From Salvelinus alpinus (Eukaryota > Chordata > Actinopteri > Salmoniformes > Salmonidae), in contig NC_092092.1 of NCBI RefSeq assembly GCF_045679555.1, positions 24,480,969 through 24,544,968 of the forward strand: DNA of 64,000 nucleotides, given 5' to 3'. Shown piece after piece: positions 11,601-20,370 of this stretch. The notes under the pieces were generated by a model, which did no database searches, was not told where the DNA came from, and saw only the letters and a list, made by a program, of their open reading frames with translations. Each line of letters begins with the position of its first letter. Within the stretch, counting starts at the first letter, position 1. The position numbers and the translations under genes were made by a program.

Positions 11601-12638
11601 CAATTTCAAGAACTTTCAATTTTTCTTCAAGTGCAGTTGCAAAAACAATCAAGCACTATGATGAAACTGGCTCACATGAGGACCGCCACTGGAAAGGAAG
11701 ACCCAGAGTTACCTCTGCTGCAGAGAACAAGTTCATGAGTTACCAGCCTCAGTTTACATCCCAAATAAATGCTTCAGTTCAAGTAACAGACACATCTCAA
11801 CTTCAACTTTTCAGAGGAGACTGCGTGAATCAGGCCTTCGTGGTCGAATTGCTGCCAAGAAACCACTTCTAGGACACCAATAAGAAGAGACTTGGTTGGG
11901 CCAAGAAACACAAGCAATGGACATTAGACCGGTGGAAATCTGTCCTTTGGTCTGATGAGTGCAAATTTGAGATTTTTGGTTCCAACTGCCATGTCTTTGT
12001 GAGATGCAGAGTAGGTGAACGGATGATCTCCGTATTTGTGGTTCCCACCGTGAAGCATGGAGGAGGTGGTGTGGGGGTGCTTTGCTGGTAACACTGTCAG
12101 TGATTTATTTAGAATTCAAGGCATGTTACATGTAGCCATGTAACCAGCATGGCTACCACAGCATCTGCAGCTATACACCATCCCATCTGGTTTGGGCTTA
12201 GTGGGACTATAATTTGTTTTTCAACAGGACAATGACCCAAAACACACCTCCCAGGCTGTGTAAGGGATATTTGACCAAGGAGAGTGATGGAGTGCTGCAT
12301 CAGATGACCTGGCCTCCACAATCCCCCGACCTCAACCCAATTGAGATGGTTTGGGATGAGTTGGACTGCAGAGTGAAGGAAAAGCAGCCAACAACTGCTC
12401 AGCATATGTGGGAACTCCTTCAAGACTGTTGGAAAAGCATTCCTCATAAAGCTGGTTGAGAGGATGCCAAGAGTTTGCAAAGCTGTCAAGGCAAAGGGTG
12501 GCTACTTTGAAGAATCTCCTATATCGATTTTGACACTTTTTCTTTTACTACATTATTTCATAGTTTTGATGTCTTCTCTATTCTACAATGTAAAATAAAG
12601 AAAAACTCTTGTATGAGTAGGTGTTTCCAAACTTTTGA

Positions 12639-12674
<36 letters not shown>

Positions 12675-15600
12675 GATCTCTCACATGTAAAGTTTTGGTT
12701 TCATGAGCTGCACAAAAAGCTTATTATGCTCAAATTTTGTGCACAAATTTGTTCACATCCCTATTAGTGAGCATTTCTCCTTTGCCAAGATAATCCATCC
12801 ACTTGACAGGTGTGGAATATCAAGAAGCTGATTAAGGAGCACGTGCAGTTTTGTCACACAACACAATGCCACAGATGTCTCAAGTTTTGAGGGAGCTTGC
12901 ATTTGGCATGCTAACTGCAGGAATGTCCACCAGCACTGTTACCAGAGAACTGAATGTTCATCTCTCTACCATAAGCCGCTTTAGAGAATTTGGCAGTACG
13001 TCCAACCGGCATCTCAACTGCATGCCGTTGGATGGGCGAGCTGTTTGCTGGTTTTCAACATTGTGAACAGAGTGCCCCATGGTGGCGTTGGGGTATGAGA
13101 TGGAATAAGCTATCAATGGCAAATTTCATTCATAGAAGTACCGTGACGAGATCCCGAGGCCCATTTCTTTTAAGGTGTCTGTGACCAACAGATGCATATC
13201 TGTATTCCCAGTCATGTGAAATCCATAGATTAGGGCCTAATGAATTTATTTCAATTGACTGGTTTCCTCATATGAACTGTAAGTCAGTAAAATCTTTATT
13301 GTAGCAGGTTGTGTTTTTGTTCAGTTATTCTATATATTTATTTACTACATCTTTGGGGAAGGTTCACTGTATTCGGTGCATGTGATAACTTAAACTATGG
13401 GCAGATTTGAGTTTGCAAAGCTCAATACTCCTATTGAATATGCATTCACATGTATTGGGAGTAAGCCTATGCCATCTAAATGTCCCTAGTTTATCAACAT
13501 TTAAGTCATTTAGCAAGAGATTTACGATTCAAACAAAATTATTACCGCTACGTAATTTTGGTAAAAACAAAGTAAAATGTATTGTTTAATTTGAAAATGT
13601 ATGTAATGCATACATTGCTGTCTGGGAAATGTTTGTCTTCAACATTGTCAAATGTAATATTGAATTTCGTCGTAAAATATTGTCCATCGGTTTCCTAGAC
13701 CACCGAGGATCAGCGTGGCGGAGATGTTTCTTGCCTACGTTCACCACATGGGCTTGGCCTGTCAGGAAGTCCAGGATCCAGTTGCACAGGGAGGGGTTTG
13801 GGCCCTGAGCTTAGTGATGGGCTTGGAGGGCACTATGGTGTTGAAGGCTGAACTGCATTCTTACATGGGTATTCCTCTTGTCCAGGTGGGTTAGGACATT
13901 GTGTAGTGCACAGTTGCGTTGTACATGGACCTGTTGGGGCAGTATGCAAATTGTAGTGGATCTAGGGTGTCAGGTAAGATGGAGGTGATATGGTCCTTAA
14001 CTAGCCTTTCAAAGCACTTCATGATTACAGAAGTGAGTCCTACAGGGTGATAGTCATTTAGTTAATTTACCTTCGCTTTCTTGGGTACAGGAACGATTGT
14101 GGACATCTTGAAGTGGGGACAACGGACTGAGAGATTGAACGTCCCTAAACATTCCAGCCAGCTGATCTGCACATGCTCTGAGGACAACGCTTGGGATGCC
14201 TTCTGGGCCGACAGCCTTGCGAGGGTTAACACTCTTAAATGTCTGACTTACTGTACGTCGCCTACGGAGATCGGGAGCACACAATCCTCGTGAGTGGCGT
14301 ACCACGTCAGCGGCTTAGTGTTTAACTCGAAGCGGGCGAAGGAGTTTTGCTTGTCCGGAAGCGAGGCTTTGGTGTGCGACGTGGCTGGTTTTCCCTTTCT
14401 AATCCGTGATTGTCTGGAGTCCCTGCCACATACGTCTCGTGTTTGAGCTGTTGAATTGTGACTCCACTTTGTCTCTATACTGACGTTTTGCCTCTTTGAT
14501 TGCCTTATTCATAGGTCATAGTTCTTCCAGAGCCAATTCGCTTTTAAACAAAACCATGTAAGGTCCTTGGACTATAAGGAGTAACGTTAGGCTCCTTTAG
14601 TCCATTGTTGGGCTTGCCTCTGTTATAGCAGAGAAGCATAAATTACTTTTCTAGCAAGTCCTCAACAGTGGACATTTTGATGATGCATATTCATGTCATG
14701 AACAGGTTTGTTTTGTGTTTTTAGGTCTGGTTGGTGTGAGTGTGAACCAGAAACTATTAGGTAGAAATGCCATTAGAAATCACAAGAGTGCTCGCAGCCT
14801 CATCCAGATGTCCAGGAGAGACCCATCACAATGGATCACGTTTCAGCACCTCAACTTCTTGAAGCGCCAGGTAAGTCACATGCCGCCCATTTTAGCAGGC
14901 AACAACAACACTGTTTTGTAAGTGATAGGGCACAATCTAAGGACAGAATGTTGTTTATCATACCAATTGACTTCTCAGTCCATGCTCATGTAACCTAGTT
15001 GGCCTATATGTACCAGGTAATGTCAGGACATGTACACAGGATTAGCTGTATTATAATTGCAGCTGTATAGGCTATGTCATGGGCAGCCGCCACGTATTGA
15101 TCATAAAATAAGAGAACGACTAGCTCGATGTGTTCCATGTTTTTGTCAGCTGCGTGTTATGCCAGTGCCACCTAACCATGTTGTGTGCCAATGTACAAGT
15201 ATGACTTTCACTGCTTGTACTTTCGAAGGAGGAATATTTGCCATAATGTGCCAATGACAGAGCACCTTTATCTTCACACACACTATCTGCTCTACCTCCC
15301 TCTTCCCAGTATGTGATGAGGAGTAACAATGCCCTCTATCAGAGAGCTAAACCTAAGCAGACAGCCATCTTGACCGTCCTCGAGGACCATCGTGATGACG
15401 GCATGGACAGTCAGATCCAGCAGGTCCCAACCATCGACCATGTGCCTATGGTCACCGATGTCACACCACAGCCAGAGACCACAACCACAAATATGACTGC
15501 AACACCCGTCTCAAGTCCTGTCTCGGCTGTGGCAGCACAGGAGAAACTTGCTGTGTTGAAACCTCCCTCCAGCAAGACTGTGTCAACACCACAGACAAAG

Positions 15601-17402
15601 GCTGTGTCCAGTGCAGCTGAGTCTGGGACTGAGATGTTAGAGGTGCCCCATGTGCACGTGGAGTCTGATGAAGCCAGGGATGCTCGGCTGGACAGGCAGT
15701 GGAAGGAGCTCAAGGTGGACCTGGCTGAGCTTCCAGATGTGTACGCCAAACTTTCCAAAATCAAACTCACAGGTATGTTAAGGACTAGGCTAAGCACGCC
15801 AGACTACTTGGTAACCAAAATCAAGTCTTAATTGCTTAGTGATCAAATTTTAGCAAGCATTGACAGTGTTATGATTTGAGGCTTTTTTTTAATTGTCCGT
15901 AAAACCGAAGGAACATGTATGAAAGCATTTCTTATTTTTAATCAAGCATATGCACAATTTGGTCTAGGGTATTGCTTCACCTTTCACAAAGACGGGAACT
16001 TGTAGCATTCGCATATACTCGGGAATGCAAACTCGTCACTTTCCAGCGATTTCCGCCATTTTGATTCCAAAATGGGTTGGCCACATGAATCGTGTACATC
16101 CTAAGATTAAAAAAATGGTGTGGGGGGTATGTTTCTTGTATTGAAATGATTGACTGAGCACAGAATGAATCCTCACGCGTCCTTCAATGAGAATATCAAA
16201 CAAAGTTCAGAGCGGGATGTCCTATCAGAATGAGTGCTTTATCCAATATCTTCAAATTTAGGATGCAGTTGCCTAATCAATGTAATTATATCTATTTTTC
16301 AGGTGTTCCTTAAATTCAGTTTGGTGCCTAACTTTTGGGAGCTGTGTGTGAGACGGGGGGGGGGGGGGGGGGGGTGTGAGTGTGTAAAGTTGTCTGAAGA
16401 GTAGGCTAGTAATGGGGGGGGGGTCGATACAGTTACGTAACGATATGATTTTTGACGATGTATCGTTTTGACTATCGCAATATAATTTTCCCGCTAGTTA
16501 GCTGTACCTGCACCAAAACTCCATTATTTTTCCTTCATAGATTGTTCTCCATCTTCTTTTTAAATAGGAGCCGATTTTTGTTTTCAGCACTTTTATTTCC
16601 ATAACTTTTTTTTCTCATGACTCTTTCTTGTACCTCTGAAGCAGACATATGGTGAGCAATATGTTTGGAACATCGAATCGCAATTCATATCGCATCGGCA
16701 GCCAAGTATCGTGATAATATCGTATCGTGAGGTTCCTGGCAATTCCGGGCCCTACTAAATATGGTTTCATAAACTGTTTTCTCCCCCTTACTGCCACAAT
16801 GAAAATGCAGATCAATATGTGTTTATATTTTTTGATTACATTCTTCCTGCCAAATCACAAGTAGGCCGTTGGATATGAGCAAATTGGCCATTTTCTGCAG
16901 TAGCCCATTCAATGTGTTGTATTGAGGTGTGAAGATCAGGGACCGGTTTTTGTGTAGCACAGGTGCAGAATGTATAGAAAACTCTATTGTGATACTTGAC
17001 CTTGTATCACATCGTTAGTAAAATGTTGTTATCGTGACAACCACACTCTGAAATTAACCAGACTTTCTAGCAGTTTACACAGAATGTTCTTGTGTTTCCG
17101 TGTCACCTTTTTCTGGCACTCACCAGTTTGCATTCCTGATCCTGTTCTGCCAGTAATTGCCCAAAGCTGTAGTCCTATAATTGATATGGAAATGATGGTG
17201 GGTATTCAAGTATGATAAGCGTGCATGTTGCTTGTGTGTGTAGGTATGATGTTGATATTGTTGTCTGGTTGTTTCAGCATTAGTAGTGTGGACGGCAGCA
17301 GCTGGTTTTGCCATGGCTCCAGTGCCCTTTGACCCTGCCACCTTCTTCCTGGCATCCCTCGGGACAGGGCTCGCCTCCTGCACCGCCAACTCCATCAACC
17401 AG
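5624..17402 (+). CDS. cox10: cox10, protoheme IX farnesyltransferase (5' part, exons 1-4 of a spliced gene)
   Basis: COX10 attaches a farnesyl group from farnesyl diphosphate to protoheme to make heme O, the first step to heme A for cytochrome c oxidase. It is a multi-pass protein of the inner mitochondrial membrane in the UbiA prenyltransferase family. The join 5624-5654, 14725-14870, 15310-15772, 17278-17402 is 765 nt and 255 codons with no internal stop. The first about 75 residues are rich in Arg, Lys and Ser, as expected for a mitochondrial targeting sequence. Exon 3 gives a long, poorly conserved Thr/Val/Pro-rich linker. The end of exon 3 and exon 4 give the first transmembrane segments and the N-S-I-N-Q start of the first catalytic motif. 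The remaining catalytic domain, about half the protein, is not in the window as far as I can see. Confidence 0.88.
5655..6272 (+). other. cox10 intron 1, start
   Basis: Intron 1 spans 5655-14724 (9,070 bp). This first part has no recognised gene or repeat. It is AT-rich with several TAGCTAG runs. A consensus-like alternative donor, CCAG|GTAAGC, lies at 5740. Confidence 0.5.
6273..7159 (+). mobile_element. Tc1-like transposon (family A), 5' part, interrupted by a LINE
   Basis: The left end begins at TA 6273-6274 with CAGTGCCTTTGGAAAG and TTTTCAGACC, a diverged family A end. The transposase reads forward from about 6731. The element stops abruptly at AACGACC (7153-7159), where a LINE is inserted, and resumes for a few dozen bases at 8851 with the same heptamer. 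The distal half of the transposon is lost. Confidence 0.85.
6731..7159 (+). pseudogene. Tc1-like transposase fragment, family A
   Basis: The open frame covers part of the DNA-binding domain (around [16 protein letters not shown]) and the start of the catalytic domain, with the first catalytic Asp in [19 protein letters not shown] and the following [11 protein letters not shown]. After about residue 130 the frame leaves the family sequence (expected Q-R-F-T-F-Q-Q-D-N-D), showing a frameshift shortly before the LINE insertion. The second and third acidic residues are absent. It is homologous to the minus-strand copy at 45.97-46.6 kb. Confidence 0.8.
7160..8850 (+). mobile_element. 5'-truncated LINE (non-LTR retrotransposon) with SINE-like 3' tail
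   Basis: A 1.69 kb insertion in a Tc1 element, flanked by a 7-bp duplication AACGACC (7153-7159 and 8851-8857). It carries the reverse transcriptase end of ORF2, a short 3' UTR and a tail with AAATAAGAACTTGTTCTCAA, CCTACCTGGTTAATTAAAGG and an A-rich AAATAAATAAAA end. This tail is very like that of the salmonid SINEs in this window at 25.97 and 34.65 kb. Shared LINE/SINE tails are known for salmonids (RSg-1 LINE and HpaI-type SINEs), so I read this as an RSg-1-like LINE. The 5' truncation is typical of target-primed reverse transcription. Confidence 0.88.
7190..8426 (+). pseudogene. LINE reverse transcriptase, nearly intact
   Basis: One reading frame carries the RT core in order: [12 protein letters not shown], the catalytic motif [14 protein letters not shown], motif [11 protein letters not shown], and the catalytic YADDT motif C. 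These are followed by the thumb region ([10 protein letters not shown]) and a C-terminal part with [11 protein letters not shown]. The frame is broken by one TGA at 7740-7742, before NASKTKCM, and by a shift near 8400. After it the C-terminal sequence (KHQLSEQL) continues in another frame. The endonuclease domain and fingers are lost by 5' truncation. It is not functional, but the decay is mild compared with the LINE copies at 9.3, 13.7 and 24.1 kb. Confidence 0.85.
8851..8882 (+). mobile_element. Remnant of the LINE-split Tc1 transposon
   Basis: After the LINE tail the sequence resumes AACGACCCTAAGCACACAGG CAAGACAAC, which is the Tc1 transposase D-P-K-H-T-A region that should follow the break at 7159. 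It fades after about 30 bases, so the rest of the transposon was deleted. Confidence 0.75.
8883..9334. other. Intron DNA, nothing recognised
   Basis: AT-rich intron 1 sequence with TAGCTAG-type runs. 'CTATGATCAGAA' and 'CTGTGATCAGAA' are adjacent near-repeats at 9229-9252. No coding or repeat family is identified. Confidence 0.4.
9335..9652 (-). mobile_element. LINE fragment, reverse transcriptase C-terminal part (antisense)
   Basis: On the minus strand this encodes a decayed RT segment: [13 protein letters not shown], then IKFADD (the catalytic F-A-D-D motif), then [13 protein letters not shown]. It is the same family as the LINE at 24.1-25.66 kb (which reads EMIVDYRKRRTEH). It begins at the motif B region, exactly where the fragment at 13.7-14.56 kb stops, so the two may be halves of one copy. 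Confidence 0.7.
9653..10299. other. Intron DNA between LINE halves
   Basis: No gene seen. The stretch contains TAGCTAG-rich sequence at about 10030-10120 typical of non-repetitive salmonid intron, so it does not look like a simple single transposon insertion. Confidence 0.4.
10300..11153 (-). mobile_element. Tc1-like transposon (family B), lacking one end
   Basis: The right end is GTGTCCACATACTTTTGTAT. The left end, which should begin TGGACACCTGCTCG, is missing, and similarity begins near TTGGTTCCCCCTTTGCTGC. The transposase reads on the minus strand. An open piece at 10186-10701 contains [28 protein letters not shown] and [12 protein letters not shown], which correspond to the DDE catalytic region with the third acidic residue lost. 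Two more copies of this family are at 35.13 and 59.04 kb. Confidence 0.75.
11156..12641 (+). mobile_element. Nearly full-length Tc1-like transposon (family C)
   Basis: The left end, CCAGTCAAAAGTTTGGACACC, starts directly after the family B copy. The right end is the inverted form, GGTGTTTCCAAACTTTTGAC. Both ends also share the inner ACATTGTAGAATAATA / TCTACAATGTAAAATAA sequence. The + strand carries a transposase from ATGGCAAGAACAGC (11524), starting [10 protein letters not shown], interrupted by stops and frameshifts, the first a TGA within 20 codons. The right end merges into a TG microsatellite. Confidence 0.85.
11524..12490 (+). pseudogene. Tc1-like transposase, family C, multiply broken
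   Basis: Pieces can be read in order in different frames: the N-terminal helix-turn-helix region, [11 protein letters not shown] sequence near 11815, the WSDE first catalytic Asp near 11950, the D-N-D-P-K-H region near 12228, and an open C-terminal piece at 12214-12459 with [18 protein letters not shown] that keeps the third acidic residue (E). The final KAKGGYF is at about 12490. At least three frame changes make it non-functional. Confidence 0.8.
12642..12669. repeat. TG microsatellite
   Basis: About 14 TG units at the right end of the family C Tc1 element. Confidence 0.95.
12680..13326 (+). mobile_element. Internally deleted Tc1-like transposon (family D)
   Basis: It starts near CACATGTAAAGTTTTGGTTTC and ends TTTTTGTTCAG at 13323, the outer end of a salmonid Tc1-like family whose other end occurs at 61.07 kb. 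Of the transposase only the first about 55 codons remain (from 12866: [11 protein letters not shown], then [17 protein letters not shown]) before an internal deletion joins to sequence near the 3' end of the gene. It is a non-autonomous derivative of about 650 bp. Confidence 0.75.
13327..13694. other. Intron DNA, nothing recognised
   Basis: AT-rich intron 1 sequence with no gene or repeat family that I can identify. Confidence 0.4.
13695..14560 (-). mobile_element. LINE fragment, reverse transcriptase N-terminal part (antisense)
   Basis: The minus strand encodes pieces of a LINE ORF2: [38 protein letters not shown], and, at the left edge, [15 protein letters not shown]. These precede the RT motif B and the F-A-D-D motif. 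The frame is broken by stops. The same linker appears in the 24 kb copy (CRMWQCLQTITD). It ends near TGATCCTCGG at 13705, just where the 9.34-9.65 kb fragment would continue. Confidence 0.75.
14725..14870 (+). CDS. cox10: cox10 exon 2
   Basis: Acceptor TTTTTAG|GTCTGG and donor CGCCAG|GTAAGT are both good consensus sites. The exon enters in phase 1 (completing the Gly from exon 1) and leaves in phase 0. It encodes GLVGVSVNQ, a basic Ser-rich stretch, and [14 protein letters not shown], which matches the human COX10 segment QWITFQHFSFLKR closely. The basic composition suits the mitochondrial targeting region. This short conserved block was the clearest first sign of the gene. Confidence 0.9.
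14871..15309 (+). other. cox10 intron 2
   Basis: A 439 bp intron with GTAAGT donor and CTTCCCAG acceptor. No repeat or other feature is recognised in it. Confidence 0.8.
15310..15772 (+). CDS. cox10: cox10 exon 3
   Basis: A 463 bp exon from acceptor CTTCCCAG|TATGTG to donor ACAG|GTATGT, phase 0 in and phase 1 out. It starts [17 protein letters not shown], continues through a low-conservation linker rich in Thr, Val, Pro and Ser (about residues 85-175 of the prediction), and ends with [20 protein letters not shown] and AKLSKIKLT. The end matches the human RWKEMKLQVYDLPGI / ARLSKIKLT region at the matrix-side entry to the membrane domain. The frame remains open past the donor, so the boundary rests on the splice consensus and the match with exon 4. 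Confidence 0.9.
16355..16374. repeat. Poly-G tract (20 bases)
   Basis: A run of 20 G. A second run of G follows at 16414-16422. Such tracts are unstable in sequencing and can form G-quadruplexes. Confidence 0.9.
16422..16757. repeat. Dispersed repeat R1, uninterrupted copy
   Basis: A repeat of about 335 bp with GATAC/ATCG-rich ends: GATGTATCGTTTTGACTATC on the left and CGTGATAATATCGTATCGTG on the right, which are partly inverted relative to each other. The core includes GTACCTGCACCAAAACTCCA and ATATGTTTGGAACATCGAAT. The same core is at 39.51-39.86 and 40.71-40.80 kb, where it is interrupted. A non-autonomous DNA transposon is likely but no superfamily is certain. Confidence 0.65.
17278..17402 (+). 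CDS. cox10: cox10 exon 4
   Basis: Acceptor TGTTTCAG|CATTAG and donor AACCAG|GTCAGT. The exon enters in phase 1 and leaves in phase 0. It encodes [19 protein letters not shown] followed by [20 protein letters not shown]. Human COX10 has ALVVSTTAAGFALAPGPFD and LTSVGTGLASCAANSINQ, so identity is high. This is the first transmembrane hairpin, and the final N-S-I-N-Q begins the first substrate/metal-binding motif of the UbiA family. The next exon should begin with the rest of that motif (F-F-E-V-P-F-D type). I did not find it downstream. Confidence 0.92.
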
Positions 17403-20370
17403 GTCAGTTGCGTCACAGCTGTGTGCGCGTGTGTCAAAATGATCATGCAGAGTAGCCTGCCTGGGCATTCTTGGTTTGGTTTCAGACATTGTCTTGTTAT
17501 TGCAGTGAGATATGACCATCGGTAAAGGACTGTGAAGAAAAGCACAATTAGCTGTGTATATAGGCCTGCATTATTATTAATGCATGTATTATTGTGGACT
17601 ATATCCCCTCCCCGTGATGAACTTTGTTTTACATGGAGAACAAAAGCCAAATCTTTGGTTTCTGGCACTGTATGGGTGGTTAATACCTCAAAACTTTAAT
17701 GATTCTGCATTTAACGTCTTCCCCTGGTCAACCCCAGACTTACAAAACATTAAAATCACTGTAATCGGTCCCGAGTGGTCAATTTTTTTCTTCTTCTTCT
17801 CCCTCTTAAGTTGTTTCTCTGAAAGATGGATGAGGTCTCATTTCAACGGCTGGCAAGATTACAGTTGGGTTCTGAAACGCGTAATAGATTTTCATTGCAC
17901 TTTACACAAACATGAACTCACTGGCTGACAGACATGCACACACACAGTACTGTCCCCTCGTCGTGCACTTCTTGTTGTTCTACAAAACATTGCGGGAGCC
18001 ATTGACAGCACCTTTGAACTTTAGTTAAATTCCTCTCTCGCTGCGTATCTAAAAAATGCATTAACAGGCGACTCAAACTGGAAAACTGTTATTATTTGCC
18101 TGCTGAAAGCTGACCGCTGCGCCTGGACACTTAAAATGGCTGAAATAATCAGACCTCGCTGAGTGTTGACGCTGTGCGCTGGAATGCGCTCCATGACTTA
18201 AGAATATTAGTTTAATGGACAACCTCTCCCTCAGCCCTGAGTTGAACCCCAATTAGCTGCGGCCTTCTGCCTGTAATTTGTCCAGGGCCCTGATTACACT
18301 GCAGGTTCCTGCCCTAGGGGGCAGACAGCAGGGTTACGTTCACTAGGTATGCTCCAAACTGAAGAAAACTGACTAAAACTGGGAGGGACTAACCTGAGCT
18401 AGTCCAATGAGAAATGCTTTTTGTTGCAAAATGTGTTTGGTTGTAAAGCCCTCCCTTAGCCCTAACACTAGCCCAGCCTTCAACAGCCAAGTTCCAGGCA
18501 GTGTCCTCCGCTCTCTCCTTTAGAGCTGGAATTAGGTTATTTTCTCAACCGGGTCACAATGAACGGAACTTATTTGTCCCAACAATCCAAAGCTCTTGGA
18601 CCTGACCTTTCCGTGCAGGCATGTAGTATTTCCTCTAGTCTAGCGTGTCATTGTCAGGGTGACATCTGTAGAAATTTGAATAGCGTCAATCCATCAAACA
18701 AAAAAAATGTCATTGTCCCGTCATTGACTTATTGGAATTAAACTCTGCCTGCCTTTCCCCTTCAATTGACCTCTTCACCCATCTACCTTACACTGGAGCA
18801 GGAGTGTAAAATATCCTATAGGTGTGACAGTTATGTCTCCTTCTCTAAAAGCAGGGGCAGGTTGGTAGTCTCTAATCCCCAGCTGTAGGGCTCCAGGGCC
18901 CCAGCCCTGAGGAGTTCAGTGCTGAGAGATGGGAGAGGCGGTAGCTACATCATGTCCATCCCTGTATGTCTGTCCCTATCTGTATCAAGTCAGCGGCTGT
19001 CATTCTTAATTTTCTCTATAGGAATTTGTTCGGGGCAAGGAAGGACATGATGATTCATCTTTCATTTAGAGTACTAGATCTTTCTCCTTTCATCATCTCC
19101 TCCCAGCACAGCAGTCACCAGCCAGGCCTAGTCAGAACAGAAGCCTGGGGCTTGGGTGAAGGTGAAGTCCAGGGAGCCACCCACTAAGACTGGGTTTAGG
19201 TGATGGGTCTGAGGCCCTGCAAAATCAGTTAAATTAGTCTGATTTGGTTTTATTTTCCAGGTTTCTGTTTTTCGCTTTAAAAATCATTAGACCGATGTTA
19301 GCAATGTTTCTGTAGTGCTCATCTGATTGCAGTGTTTGCACGACAAATGGCCACTGGAATGATGCAAATAATCATGAGATCATTCTAGTGGTAGACCAAC
19401 ACGCACGCATAGACGCGGGCATTCCTGTGCCATTTCAAGGAAAATACAAATCACTGATGCATTTTGTTCATGTCTTATGATAATCTTGGGCAAATTAATG
19501 CATTTTCTATTAAGTTCAAAACATTTTAGTTGATTTCCTACTAAGTTCAATCCATTTTTGAATTTTGTTTTAATGTCTAGATTCTTTGATTCCGTCCGCC
19601 TTCTCCGCAACTCAGTTTTTAATCGGGTCCTAGAGGGGAGTGTGTGGCTGTGGGTTGGCTGCTGTTCTGAAGTGGGCAGTGTGGAACATGTGGACTACCT
19701 TCAACCGGACATGAAGGGTAGTAGTCTAAGTTGTAGAGTTGGTAGGTAGTGTTACAGTAGAGCAGGACAAATGGAATTCATGTTGATTTGTTTTGTTTGA
19801 TGTGTCTCCGCTTTGAAGTCTTAATGGGCCCGCCAGCCAGGCCAGTGCATTATGGGTGGGTGGTGGCGGCGTGCACTTGGCCAACTGACAGTCATTATTC
19901 ACGCTGGCAAAGAGACACACAGGAAGAAAATTGTGGGTGAGGTAAAAATGCCATTGTCATTGGATCGCAGTAAATTGTCTTTGAAAGTAAATACAGAGCT
20001 CTTGTAGGACTGTCTTACCTCAACATGTTTTCCTCCCTTTTTTTTATGTGGATGGCCTTGTTTTTCTCAGACCTTATGTAAGCAGAGCCCGAGTCTCCTC
20101 ACGGTTCTGTCTGGAATCTGAGGGCATTAAATCTTTAGGCCAGGGCTTCTCTTTCTTGTGGCCAGCACCAGTTGTCACAGACCAGGGCTTCACTCCACAC
20201 AAGGCAGCCCCTGTCTGCCTCCATGTTTCTTGTCTTTCTCAATGTCCCTTTGTGGTGACAGATCCCTGTGATGTCATCCGTTTTAATTGGCAAGATTGAG
20301 GGATTGAATTAAATGTAGTTTAAAGGGAAAAGAGCCACCTGGTTCAAGGAGGCCATTTCCTCCAGTTGGT
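17403..20370 (+). other. Presumed cox10 intron 4, first part
   Basis: No exon is recognised. About 18331-18440 holds a dispersed repeat ('GTTACGTTCACTAGGTATG', 'GAGGGACTAACCTGAGCTAG') of the same kind as 44.64-44.77 kb. The stretch around 18230-18310 ('CCAATTAGCTGCGGCC', 'GATTACACTGCAGG') has balanced composition and no repeat similarity, so it could be conserved non-coding DNA. The rest is unremarkable. Confidence 0.4.

Larger units (their letters stand above)
15773..17277 (+). other. cox10 intron 3
   Basis: A 1,505 bp intron. It holds a 20-base G homopolymer at 16355-16374 and one copy of a dispersed repeat at 16422-16757 (separate entry). The acceptor is TGTTTCAG. Confidence 0.8.

Noticed and set aside
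15411..15797. 128-codon open frame on the minus strand opposite cox10 exon 3
   Set aside because: It is the shadow of the exon; its Ser/Thr/Val/Cys-rich sequence mirrors the coding strand and has no domain.
17120..17668. 182-codon open frame on the minus strand across cox10 exon 4
   Set aside because: It runs through intron and exon without regard for the splice sites and has no recognisable domain. The + strand exon explains the conservation here.
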